Assembly (NCBI RefSeq): GCF_041296265.1
Contig: NC_091695.1
Coordinates: forward strand, 32,445,001 to 32,509,000
From: Equus caballus
Taxonomy: Eukaryota > Chordata > Mammalia > Perissodactyla > Equidae
Direction of reading: 5' to 3'
DNA: 64,000 bases
Shown: positions 21,817 to 32,776 of the stretch, one piece after another
How positions within the stretch are numbered: the stretch's first letter is position 1
How the letters are laid out: each line of letters starts with the position of its first letter
Notes under the pieces: generated by a model
Database searches by the model: none
The model's input: the letters and a program-made list of their open reading frames with translations, nothing else
What the model was told of the DNA's origin: nothing
Made by a program: the position numbers and the translations under genes

Positions 21817-23169
21817 GCACCGTTGCTCACCACCCCCCGCCCCCGCCTCCCCTCCAGTGCGGCCACTTCTAGCACAGACTTCCAGCCTCAGCCTTGCCAG
21901 CACCCTCTGTGCCCTCGAGGGGCACTCGGGCGTTGAAACCCAGGTGTATGCTGGAGCCATGGTGGCCTGCACTCCTCCCACCCCCATTCACTTGTTCCCT
22001 GGCACCATGGGGTTTGTGCTTGGCAAGACATGGCCGTAGTTTGCAGGGTGTGTTGCCCTAAACCCATAACGTGGCTCCATCCTGGAGCGGGGTGTCCCTG
22101 GTCTCCCAGCAGCCTTCTGCTGGAGCTCTTGCTGTTGACCGTGACTTACCTACTGAGTAAGCCACCTGACTGCCTCTGAGACGGGGAGAACCATGTTTAG
22201 TTCAGCCAGAGGCGCGGGTCACCGGGGGGCAGGGGCAGGGGCAGCCGTGTTCTGTGTGGTCTCTGTTTCATCGTGGTGGTGTTTTTTTGACCAGGGGTGG
22301 GAGGTGTTTTTCGTTTGTTTTGGTTTTTTTGACGACACCACCTACGTATAACTTCCCCACACAGAGCTAAACGGTATGTACAGGAAGCTAAGAAGACACA
22401 GGAAATTTCTAGGTGTATCTGTTGGGAGTCCACACGGTGAACACATTTCTCCTTAGAGCAGTTATTTAATTGCTGTCCAAATTCGGACTTGGCCGTTAGA
22501 ACCTGGACACACGAGCGGAAGACAAGGACGGTCCTCCTTGCCAGGGCAGAGCGTAGGCTCCGTCCCCTGGTTGGGAACACACGGCCGTGTTCAGGCGAGG
22601 GACGGCGGACGCACCTGATCCGGTGCTGATCCAGCAGCCTGCGCGGAGACGGCCTTGGCTCTGCGTGGCCTTAAGGCCGTGTGACGGTGTGACTGTCACG
22701 GAGATCTGTGTTGCTACGTCCTAAGAGTTGGCTGGTAGAATTTCCCCATGGAATTTTTTTTTTTTCTTTTAAAAAGCAAGAAAACAGTGCCTCGAGCCTC
22801 TGCCTAGTCCTAGTAGGGAGGGAGCGGTGCCAGGTGGAGGACTGAGCTGTTGGAGTGGCACGCTGCCCCGCGCCTGTGCTGGGCCCTCGGCTCACTGCCT
22901 GCCAGCCCACACGGCACCCTCTGTCCCTCAGGAGAGCGCGGGACGCATGCGCACACCCCTTTTCTGCTTCTCCCCCGCCTGTGTGCTGAACACCACGGGT
23001 AGAAACCAACTCAGCTTGCAAGTGAGGACCGCGCGGGGTGCAGTTCTGGTCTCTTTCTGCTCGGGGTGCATCTTCTTGGGCTGTTTCTGGATCTGTTTGC
23101 ATGCCTCTGCCCCGGGCACCTCGCTGGTCCTCAGCCTAAGTGTAAGTGTTGTGTTGTGCCACTTTGCAG
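21817..23169. other. Cortactin intron
   Basis: Noncoding and GC-rich. No further exon or clear repeat recognised. Confidence 0.55.
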
Positions 23170-23225
23170 ACTATTCCAAAGGATTCGGCGGAAAGTACGG
23201 GGTCCAGAAGGACCGGATGGACAAG
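23170..23225 (+). CDS. CTTN: Cortactin half-repeat (6.5) exon
   Basis: 56 bases from phase 1 to phase 0, giving [19 protein letters not shown] with the G of the preceding exon. All 19 residues match the human half repeat as I recall it. Acceptor CACTTTGCAG and donor GACAAG|GTAAGG are both strong. Confidence 0.93.
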
Positions 23226-26200
23226 GTAAGGATTCCAGATCCAGGCCTGAGTGTCTTCTGCTGCCGTGTTCGGGAATTTAGGAGGTCCGGGAATTCGTGG
23301 AGCTCTTGGTGTGTCAGCGCACGGCTCCGTGGATGGTCTGGGGTGGGGTGTGGCTCAGGTTTTCAGAAGCACGAACGTTTAAGTCGGGCACGTGTCATCA
23401 CTGATGGTGCCGATTGCTGACCTGTATGCCAGGCCTCGTCTACCGGTCACGGACATCCTCTCCGGTACCCCACATGGTCGTGCTGTGGGGGAGAGACTGG
23501 CCCTGTCCCCTTTTGCATTTGGGGGTCCCTGGCCAGGCAGGCTCAGTGCTTGGCCACAGCATAGCAGCAAGTGGCGGGGCCACCTTTGGAAGCCAGGCAT
23601 TAGGCTCTGGGGCCAACACGAGACCCTTGAGGACGTGTGGCTGTTTGAATCCAAAGTAGTTAGCGGTAAACCGGCTGGAAATTGAGCTCCTTGGTCACAC
23701 TGTCCATGTCAGGAGCTCAGTAGGCACGCGTGGCGGCGGCGGCTCTGGGAGCGCGCGGGTCTAGAACATCTGTATCATGGTTCATGGTGGAAGGTCCACG
23801 GGACAGGGACCGTGTAGAGGCAGGTCCTGCCCACAGCACCGCCTCCCACGGGTGTCCCGGGGGAACACGCTTGTTTCTCACTGGGGACTTTGTCACACGG
23901 TGTCGGATCTCTGAGAGTCAGTCTTAAGTGTATCAGACGGCCGTTTTTCTAGCGTACGGTCCAGCCATAGCAGAGTCTACACTTAGAGCAGGTGTGGAGT
24001 TGTCCACACGAGGACACGTGTGGCTTGTATCTCCTGAGCAAAGACGGAGGCCGTCCTGCCTGGTCCTGTGCCCGGCCTGTGGTCAAGGAGAGCAGGGCCA
24101 GTCCTCACGGAGTTCTGCTGCTGTCAGGCTCACAGCTGACCACACAGAGGCCGTCACCCAGGGGCTCCACCACGTGACCACGCATGGGCCCTGGGAGCAT
24201 GTGGCAGGCCCAGGGCTCAGGCTGAGGGGCCAGAAGGGTCCTGGGGAAGTGAGAGGCTGGGCTCAGCTTTGACGGGTGGAGCATGCCGGGAAGATGGGCC
24301 AGGAGCCTGGAGAGCAGGGGCATAGCGTGTGTGCGGGGGTGGGGGTGACGCCGCAAAGACTGTTAGGGTCTCACTGTAGAGGAGGGCCGAGGGGTGAGGA
24401 GCTGGGAGGGACCATCTCGGGGAGCCCTGCAGACTGCGTACGTCAGGTTTCGTTCTTCATCAGATGAGTCCTGAGTGGCCCTCGAAGGGTTTGGCAGGCA
24501 AGTGACACAAACGGGATCTGTGTTGAGAAGACCCTGGTCACAGTGTGGAAGTGGATTGCGGAGAAGCAGCGAGGCTGTGGCCCTAGTTAGGAGGTGGCTT
24601 CAGCGGTGTGAGCAGGGTGCGGTGCTGGCTCGGGCAGGGGCTCGTGGCAGAGGGAGAGCGGCACTGACCTCAGCGAGGCGGGAGGTAAAGCCCCCGGCTT
24701 TAAGGGCTGGCAGGGGCAGGCAGGACTGCCCCAGGTGGGCGGTGGGCCTCTGCTGAGCTGGGGCGCCTGGGAGGAGCAGGGGTGGGTAGCTGAGTCGGCT
24801 GTGGGTGTGTCCGGGGTGGGCTACCCAGCAGGGCAGGTGGACGAGAGTGCGGCTGGACCAGAGGCAGACGGCCACTGCACAGATGTGGACGGAGCCGGGG
24901 TCAAGTCGGAGGCGAGGAGAGCCTGCAGAGTGGTGAGCGGGCCCAGGGACACACCTGGGGATGGCAGCAGTCAGGCTGGTAGAGGAGACTGGGAAGTGCA
25001 CCCAGCAAGGTGGGGGGAGCCCACAGGGTCTGGTGGTGCGGGTCTGAGGGTAAACAGCTTTGGGGCAGGGGGGTCACCTGTGCCCAGCAGTGCTGCTGGT
25101 GGGGGCGACGTCTGGGCGAGCAACGTGGTAGCCCCGGGAGTCCTGGTGAGGGCATTGTTGTGGGTGTTGCGGGGCAGGTTGGGGGAAGCTGGCCTGCAGG
25201 GACCCGCACTGTGTGGGGAGGGTCAGTCGTAGAGTCGGCAAGCTTGGGCCCGCTCCGCCCACTGTGGTCCTGTGAGCTGGGCAGCGGTCAGCCGAGGGGA
25301 TGGTTCTGTTTAAGATGGAAGAGACGAGAACGTGTAGGGGAGCCCAGGCCGTAGACAGGCATGTGGAGGGAGACCGTGAGGTGGTGCTGGTGGAGAATGT
25401 GGGGTCACTGAGACGCAGCCGTGGACGGTAGAGGCTGACGAGGGGGCCTGCGACTGAGGCAGCGTGGTGGCTTGGCGCAGAGGTTGGGTGAGCCTGTGTC
25501 TGACGGTGACTGTGGTTCCTGTTGGTGGTGTGACGGCATCCACGTTGTACAGTTGGCGGCCTGAGGCTTAGGAAGGTGAGGGAGCTGCGCGGGGTCCCAG
25601 TGAGCTGCGTGTGGAGGGATTCGGGTGTGAAGTCCCTATAGGGGATGGAAACGGGTTGAGGGGTGTCCAGCAGGTGGGACCTGGGAGAGGTCGTGACCTT
25701 GAGTTGCCAGGCTGGACCGAGGGGAGGGAGGAGCAGGCGCCGCGTAGAGGAGGGCGGTGAGAGGGAGAAGCTTCTAGTCGGCAAGCGGGTCTTGGTGATG
25801 GGGGCGTGCTGTGGAGGAGGTCGGGCGCGGTGTGGTGGGGACGCTGCAAGCAAGAATGAGAGGTTGGGGGCCGTGTTTGCTGGAAGCCCCCAGGTGACGG
25901 CAGAGAACTGGCTGGGCTGGGCAGATGGGGGCGACAGGAGGGGCCCATGGGGAGGGTGCTGACGCCCCTACCCCTGAAGCCACAGGGCAGGCAGGAGCCT
26001 GATGGGACATCCGGAGGTGGGGGGCAGGGCAGGGAGTGAGTGTGAGAAGAGATTGTTCTGGAGAGAGGTGGCAGAGGCCAGGTCTGGTGGGCGGGTGGTC
26101 TGGGAAGGGAGAGCGCTTGGTCAGGGCAGCTGAGCGGTCGCACTCGGAGAGGGGGGCAGGGGGGCCAGGGTGGCCCGGGTGCCGGGCTCTCAGGCTGGCT

Positions 26201-27238
26201 GTGGCTGGGCATGGCAGATGGGTGGGCGGACAGCCGTGCTCTGGCCGAGCGGGGTGGCTGTGGAGGGAGAACGGGGCTCTGGGGGAGGGTGGGGGCCTGG
26301 CCCGTGAGTGCGTCCCCTAACTTCAGGTCCACGTCCTCGGGGCCCTGCTCCCCTGATTTGTGTCAGGAAGGCAGTGACTGTCCCACGCCCCAGGTGTGTC
26401 ACTGGGAAGTGGTTGCTCACGAAGAAACTGAGGATGGCCCGTGGTTCCCAGAGCCTGTCTGCATCAGTGTCTGCGTCAGCATCAGCCTTGAAGGAGCAGC
26501 TGTCGCTCAAAGTGTCGTCTGACAGAATTGGGCCCCCGTACTCACGCTTGTGGGGGATGTGGACGGTCAGGCCAGGCGAGGCTTGCGGCACTGTGCCCCC
26601 TCCCGGGGCGAGGGCTAGTGCAGAACCCGCACCTGGTTTCTGATTGCGCAGGTGTAGATATGCTTTTGGGTTTTTTCCTACTCTTTTTTTTTGGAGCAGT
26701 TTTAGCAAATTTGAGAGGATGGTACAGAGATTTCCCATATGCCCCCCGCCCCCACCACGCACAACCTCCGCCACCATCAGCATCCTCCGCCAGCTGGGAC
26801 GTTGGGTACAGTCCGCGAGCCTGCGCTGACAGGTCGTCGTCACCAGAGTCCACGGTTGACTTTAGCGTCCACTCTTGGTGCTGGACGTTCTGTGGCTTTG
26901 CACACGTGCGTAAGGACATGTGTCCCTCTTGCACTGCCCTACAGAGTATTTTCACTGCCCTAGAAATCCTCTGTGCTCCGCCTGTCCATCCCTCCTCACG
27001 CGTGTACTTTTTCTTCTCACGCTGACCCACGTCGTCACCAGCAAGTGTGTGTCGTAACCCTTTTCATGCCTCAGTTAACTTGCAGAACAGAGAAGGAGAT
27101 ACGAAAGCTTTGGGCTCCCCGGTGGGCTCTTTGGGAAGGTCGAGGGCAGGCTTTGCCGTCTGGGTGAGGTGGCAGCCGTCACGGGGTGTGAGGAGCAGAG
27201 AACAGTGCCTTCCTGATGTTCCTTTCCTGTCTCGGTAG
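23226..27238. other. Cortactin intron with G-rich strand bias
   Basis: About 4 kb without a recognised exon. From about 24,200 to 26,350 the plus strand is strongly richer in G than C and contains a dispersed mammalian repeat I cannot name (around 24,470-24,620, AGTTAGGAGGTGGCTTCAGC). Long open frames on the minus strand here, up to about 259 codons, are proline- and serine-rich and lack any domain, so I treat them as composition artefacts. Confidence 0.5.
26640..27030 (-). repeat. Old L1 3' UTR fragment, antisense
   Basis: Antisense L1 3' end, parallel to the copy at 58,005-58,620: both share GAGTCCACGGTTGAC, CTCTTGGTGCTGGAC and AGTATTTTCACTGCCCTAGA or its variant. Confidence 0.8.
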
Positions 27239-27308
27239 AATGCTTCAACCCTTGAGGATGTCGCCAAGGTGGCCTCCACGTATCAGAAGACTGTCCCTGT
27301 CGAAGCAG
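27239..27308 (+). CDS. CTTN: Cortactin exon 13
   Basis: 70 bases, phase 0 to phase 1, reading NASTLEDVAKVASTYQKTVP then VEA. It follows the half-repeat exon and links to the helical region. It differs from recalled human [23 protein letters not shown] at five of 23 residues. Acceptor CTGTCTCGGTAG and donor GAAGCAG|GTGAGT are strong. The next exon should start with the codons for TSKTSNIRANF; I see no such exon before 30,375. Confidence 0.92.
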
Positions 27309-27410
27309 GTGAGTCCTGGCGGACCCCCTACCGGCACTGTGGTTTTTCCAGGAGGAAATTCCACGCTCTTTGGTTGTCCCAGGAAAATGCTCAGGGCAAA
27401 GGGTAGTTGG

Positions 27411-27647
27411 GGGGCTGGCCCAGTAGCACAGCAGTTGAGTTCGCACGTTCTGCTTCGGCAGCCCGGGGTTTGCTGGTTCAGATCCCGGGTGCAGACATGG
27501 CACCACTTGGCAAGCCATGCTGTGGCAGGCGTCCCACATATAAAGTGGAGGAAGATGGGCACGGATGTGCGCTCAGGGCCAGTCTTCCTCAGCAAAACGA
27601 GGAGGATTGGTGGCCAATGTTAGCTCAGGGCTAATCTTCCTCAAAAA
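27411..27647 (+). repeat. ERE SINE, sense
   Basis: Full copy starting GGGGCTGGCCCAGTAGCACA. Target-site duplication AAAGGGTAGTTGG at 27398-27410 and 27648-27660, without mismatch, which marks a fairly recent insertion in the intron just after exon 13. Confidence 0.97.
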
Positions 27648-27660
27648 AAAGGGTAGTTGG

Positions 27661-30374
27661 CAGAATGTGCACCGGGAGCAGATGGAGCATGAGTGGAGAG
27701 ATGGAGCTGAATGGGGAGCAGAGTCGTTCCTGTGTATTTTCAGGAAAGAAATTGACTTGCCTTTTGAGGGAAGATCCTCTTTATTCCTGCAGAGGGTCAG
27801 AGGCAGCTTTCCCACACTGCGTGTTGTGCTCTCCGGCCGTGGGGATCTGCTTTGGTGGGTGCCTCCCAAAGTAGAGCTGGGTTAACTGCACGTGTGCGAG
27901 GGCCCTTCTCGCTGCTGGAACCGCGTTCTGGGAGGGTCCTGTGGCACCTGCTGCTCAGACACGCTCGCTGGTGCCCCTGGACGCGGTCGGCCCTGGCTGT
28001 GACCCGAGGGATGTGTTGTAGCGCCTGTGCGTGAGCTGGAGTAGGCACTCTCTCCTTCGCTCCTTCTCCTCCTTGGGCCTGGTCCAGGCTGCCGCAGTCT
28101 GTCCTTTCAGGTGATTGCTCGTGTGAGGGCCTCTTCTAGTCCAGGGGTCTGCAGCCTGGGTCTGCTGCCTTTTCCTGTGAGTGTTTGTAGTGTTTCCCAC
28201 CAGAGAAGGTAGGAGCGGGAGCCTGGGAGGTGAGCCGGAGGGGTGGGCTCCTCCTTCCTCAACCTGTCCTAGGGGGGCTGGTGTCTGAAGGCTCAGGTCC
28301 CTACGTTCTCGCCTACCAACTGGGCGACCCGTGACAGATGAGCTCGCTGTTCTGTGCCTCATGTTCTGGTCCATGAAATGGGGGTGGAGACACTCATCAT
28401 GACTCTTTTTGGGGTAGTGACGAGGTAGAGTCTGAAGTCATGCATGCAACATTGATAAACCGTAAAGGTGTGTTTAGCTCTGTGGACGTTCTGCCCGAAA
28501 TCATGGGGGGGAATGTTGAGAACGTGGATAATCGAGGAAATTAACATGCAATAGACAGAAAATGCCGACGCGGAGGACGTGAGTTAAATAAGCCCTGCTG
28601 TCTTACCACGTGCGGCGAAGTCGGAATAAGAGCAAGTTTTACGGTTACCATTTACTATTCCTTAATTGCTGGAAAACTTTTAGACATGTCTCCTTCAAGT
28701 TTTTAGTAAGCTGCTTGTAAGTTAGCTTTCTTTCATTGCAGAACACACGCTCACAGACTACAAGGCATTTTTTCCTGCTATCTTGGTCTTCTTTTCAAAT
28801 AGTGCCCTCCTCATTTTTTGCCTTAGAAGTTTGACCCCTGCCATCTAAGTCGCCTCAGCATCCACAAGATGCAGAAGGGATGGGCTGCTTGAGAAGAAGA
28901 AAACTTTTGATCATCGTCACCTAACCTCTCTCCTTTGGAGGTTCTCCTGCTGTCCCTTCGGGTGTGTTGTCCTTCTCTGTCCCCAGCCCCTGCCACCCGT
29001 CTGCTCTCTTCCTCCTCCCCAGTGAGAGCGAGTCTCCGTCGGCACAGTACTGCTCCCAGCAGAACCCCCTGGGCTGTGGAAGGGCGCTGGAGCACTCGGC
29101 TCCCCGACAGCACATGTCTTCTGAGTGCTCCCTCCTGGCAGGCGAGGAGAGTTTGACTTGGGTCCCGTACGCCTGACTCTCAGATCCTGGAAGCCCGCCT
29201 CTGGGAAGGAGTCTGCCTATACCCTGCCACCTTTGAGAGGGGCTGTCCTAGAGCCCGTGGCCTGGAGACATGTTTCTAGAAGTGATTCATAGACGAATCC
29301 GTGGCCCTGTGCCTCTGCAGTTCCCGGTCTCTCTGCAAGCCCACCTTCAGCCCGGCCGCCCAGCCCAGGCACAGCCCCTTCGAGGAGGCGCTCTGCTGCC
29401 TCAAGTACTTGTGGGTGCGTCCAAGTGACTTGTGGTGCTGGGACTCTCCTGGGGGGTGGGGAGGAGAGGGCTCAGATTCCGCTTCTGCCCGTCGCCGGCA
29501 TGCGTCCCTGGGTGTGTGACTTACCCTCTCCGGGAGCTCAGTCTCCTCGTCTGAAACCTGGAGAAAAATCCAGCCTTCCAGCTGGCAGAACTCGTTCCTG
29601 TAGCTGCTGGATCAAATGACCACAAGTTTAGTGGCTTAAAACAACACTCATTTCCTGTCTATAGTGCTGGAGGGCAGAAGTCCTAACAGGTCAGCAGGGC
29701 TGCGTCCGTTCTGGAGGCTGGAGAGGACGACGTTCCCTGGCCTTCTCCAGTTTCTGGGGCCGTCCGCGTTGCACCCTCTGCTTTGCTCTCTCTCTCACAT
29801 GGCTGTCCCCCTCTTGTAAGACCCCGTGATGACATGGGCCAACCCAGATAATCCCGGATTGTCTCCCATCTCAGATGCCTAACTTCGTCGCATCTGCGGT
29901 CCCTTCTGCCCTGTGAGGTCACGTGTTCACAGCATCTGGGGCCTGGGATGTCAGCTTGTTTAGGGGCCGTATTCTGTCCATGACAGTCCTCGCTCTGAGC
30001 CCCAAAGATTCATGTCCGTACTACGTGCAGAATACATTCTGTCCATTTTAAAAGTCTGAGTTGGGTTTGGGTGGGCCGGGGGTTGTAGCTGGGTAGTGGT
30101 ACTGTTGCCTTGCCGACTGCACAGTGAGTAAATCCTGTGGCTTATGTGGTGGCAGCAGGAGTATTACGGGCCACCGAGGTCCTAGTTCTTGAGAATACTT
30201 GACTGACTGCGTGACCTTCACTTCAGAGCAAACTTCCCTTAAGACCTGCTGGTGTTCGGTCTCCGTGCTTGGTCCTCTCTGCTCTTTCTGCCGGAGCCGT
30301 GTTGCCGCGGAGGCGGCCTGGTGACCCAGAGTGTCCTAGGCGTGTTCTGAGTGCTGCGTGTCTGTCGATCACAG
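27661..30374. other. Cortactin intron where exon 14 should lie
   Basis: About 2.7 kb between exons 13 and 15. The expected helical exon, rich in Lys-Glu-Arg codons (KEKEQEDRRKAEAER), was looked for and not seen. MIR-like scraps lie near 28,300-28,400 and 29,505-29,590, and an antisense MaLR LTR at about 29,595-29,990. Confidence 0.6.
29595..29990 (-). repeat. MaLR (MLT1/MST-type) LTR fossil, antisense
   Basis: Reverse-orientation old LTR: TAGTGGCTTAAAACAACACT, GTTCTGGAGGCTGGAGAGGA, CTCTCACATGGCTGTCCCCC and, at the end, GTATTCTGTCCATGACAG. Ancient and broken; no internal genes. Confidence 0.65.
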
Positions 30375-30464
30375 GAGCAGGCCAGAGCCGGGAAGCAGAC
30401 CCCGCCCGCGTCCCCTGCTCCTCAGCCGGCACAGGAGAGGCCGCCTTCGAGCCCCGTCTATGAG
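30375..30464 (+). CDS. CTTN: Cortactin exon 15 (proline-rich)
   Basis: 90 bases, phase 0 to phase 0 in the cortactin frame: [20 protein letters not shown] then [10 protein letters not shown]. It corresponds to the human EQARAKTQTPPVSPAPQP segment, a region of proline-directed phosphorylation. Six of 30 residues differ from recall. Acceptor CGATCACAG, donor TATGAG|GTGGGT. Because exon 13 ends in phase 1 and exon 14 is missing, direct joining of 13 to 15 would read this exon in another frame, which ends in a TGA at 30461-30463. Confidence 0.9.
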
Positions 30465-32604
30465 GTGGGTCTTCCGTTGTTTCTGAGTGAGTCTCTGGCT
30501 TCTTGAAGCCATCCCTCCTGGGGCAGTGCCGCCACCGCGGACGGCGTGGGCTCCCTCCTCAGCTCTGCTAGGTGCCCATCCACAGAGGGCGGCTTGGCGA
30601 GCAGCCTCCTGGTGCTGGGGGACGCTCCCGGGCACACGGCCTGCTTCTCACCGAGAATGGCCGTCCTCACTGGGCTCCTGGACGAGGCCCCCTTGCTCAG
30701 CCAGCCCGCAGCCCCCCAGTGGGGTCTGCGAACACCGAGTGGATGGCTTCTGGTCCGGAGCTCACGTGGTCATGCTGCATTTGCGCTGACCCCGCTCTTC
30801 TAGAATCCGCATCCTGCGGCACCCAGCTGCCTCTCCCGCGTGGCCTCGCTTCACTGGAGCCCTCTGCAGCTCTCCCCTCCCTCAGCCCCTCTTGAACGTG
30901 TCTGCTCCAGAGCCTCTGTCCTTGGCCCTTTCTCCTCAGTTGTGTCGTCAGTGCCTAGTGCCTGCCTGTGTCCCCAGGGCCTGCTAACACGGATCCCCAT
31001 GCTCTCTCCTGATCTGAGTTACTGAGCTGCCTGCCTCAGCTCTCCTTCGCTCCGTCACGGGGTCTCCGCATCTCCCTCTCTCGGGAGCACCCCTGCCACC
31101 ACCGTCCATGGCCATACCCGGCTGAGCCCCGAATTCCATCCCTTCTCTGGCCCTGCGGCCACTGTCCTGGTTCCCACACCCGTCTTCTCTCCCTGGACAT
31201 TAGCCCTCAAAGATCATTGAGTCGCAGGGGATGAGAACTAACTCATATCAGCTGAGGCATAAAGGGACGAGGATGCGGGGAGAGCTGTGGGCCGGGGCAG
31301 CAGGCCTGGCCTCAGGTCCACAGTCTCATCACCACCAGGGTCATCTCCTTGTGTTGCTGTTCCCTCTGTGTGGCGGCCGTGTCCTTCTGGACTTCTGGGC
31401 GGGTGTGTTGGATGTGGCCTTATAATTCGTAATCCAATGGAAAACGGGGACCTTGAGCCACCCCCCCCATCATGTTCCACTACTGGCCCGTCACTGAGCA
31501 GTTGGTTCTTGAGAAGGCCAAGATGGCATGCTGTCCCTGGCAGGGATGGGAGGTGGGTCCTAGATCAGCAGCCCTGCTGGAACCCTGTGCTGGGTGGGGC
31601 AGAGGTGGCGTTGCTGGAAGATAGGAGAATAGGGTGCTGCCAGTGTGGGATGCCCGCCGTAGCGCCCACCTGCTCACGGTGCCCCCACATGACTAAGCTG
31701 AGGGTGCGGGCAGCCAGCTCGTGCCCCCACACCATGGCCTGGCCTTTAATCCTCCAGTCCGTTCCCTTTGAATCCAGGGGGACCTTGCCAAAAGGAGCCT
31801 CTGGCTCTGTCCCTCCCTCTTTAACCCTTGAGTGACTCCTGGTACCTGGCCTGGAGGTGGAGTGCCCTCTCTGTGGCCTTCATAGTACCTCTCCCAGGCA
31901 GCATGCACTGTGCTGTTCACCCTCCATCGAGAGCTGGTGCCTGAGCGCCGGCCCTTCCTGGAGCTTCTCCCCATGCCCCGCCGCCTCTGGCTCCCGAGGG
32001 CGCCTTCAGGAGGACCCTCGTTGGAAACACTGGTGAAAGCCACCGTTGATGATCAGGAGTTCAGGACTTGGGTTCGAGCTTGGAAGTCCCGGTGCTTGTG
32101 ACCAGGGAGTTGGTGATTTCCTCCTGCACGTGACCTGGTGCTCCCTCCCTCCCGCCCCTCCGCCAGAGGACTTGGTTAGGACAGAACCCGGCCGTCCGCG
32201 GCCTTGCCAGCTCTGGCCGTGTGATGGGGTGACATTGTGAAGCTGCTGGGTGGCCGTCGGAGGGCTGGGACCTGAAAAAGAAACAGGCCAGACCTGCCCC
32301 AGGCGACAGCCTGAGAAGCGCTCAGCTCGTGACAGCCGTGCGGGTTCCAGTTCCTGCAGGATTTGCGGGCGCTGGGGGGCGGTGAGGATGGGGGTTATTC
32401 AGGAAGAAGTGCCACGTGGTCCCTCTGAACACACTTAGCACGGTTAGAATCGAAGCCGTCTGCGCACGTCGGCAGGTGTTGCCTCTTCTTCTCCCTGTCC
32501 ATTTGCTCGGTCTCAGCTGGACCGAGAAGTGGTCCGTGTGTTTCCCTTGGCCGTGGCGGGGACCCGCCTGGCCCATGTGAACTGTCTCCCTGGCTCTTCC
32601 CCAG
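30465..32604. other. Cortactin intron
   Basis: No further exon recognised in about 2.1 kb of GC-rich DNA. No clear repeat named. Confidence 0.5.
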
Positions 32605-32776
32605 GATGCGGCTTCGTTCAAGGCCGAGCCGAGCTACAGAGGCCCCGTGAGCGAGCCGGAACCCGTGTACAGCACCGAGGCCGCCGACTACCAGGACGCC
32701 GATAGCCAGCAGGGTCTGGCCTTCGCCCCAGAGGCCATCTATGAAAGCACGGAGGCCCAGGGCCACTATCCTGCAG
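32605..32776 (+). CDS. CTTN: Cortactin exon 16 (tyrosine-rich)
   Basis: 172 bases, phase 0 to phase 1: [20 protein letters not shown], then [20 protein letters not shown] and [17 protein letters not shown]. The segment carries the tyrosines targeted by Src in human cortactin ([12 protein letters not shown] and the later ADYQ, IYES and HYPA tyrosines). It is two residues shorter than recalled human (GT of SGTEPEP is absent) and differs at about ten other sites. Acceptor GCTCTTCCCCAG is strong; donor CTGCAG|GTCCGG is weak. The next exon should begin with EDSTYDEYENDLG; not found. Confidence 0.93.

Noticed and set aside
25074-26332. Overlapping minus-strand frames of 259 and 254 codons
   Set aside because: Serine/proline-rich, in different frames over the same DNA, no recognisable domain, in a strongly skewed intron.
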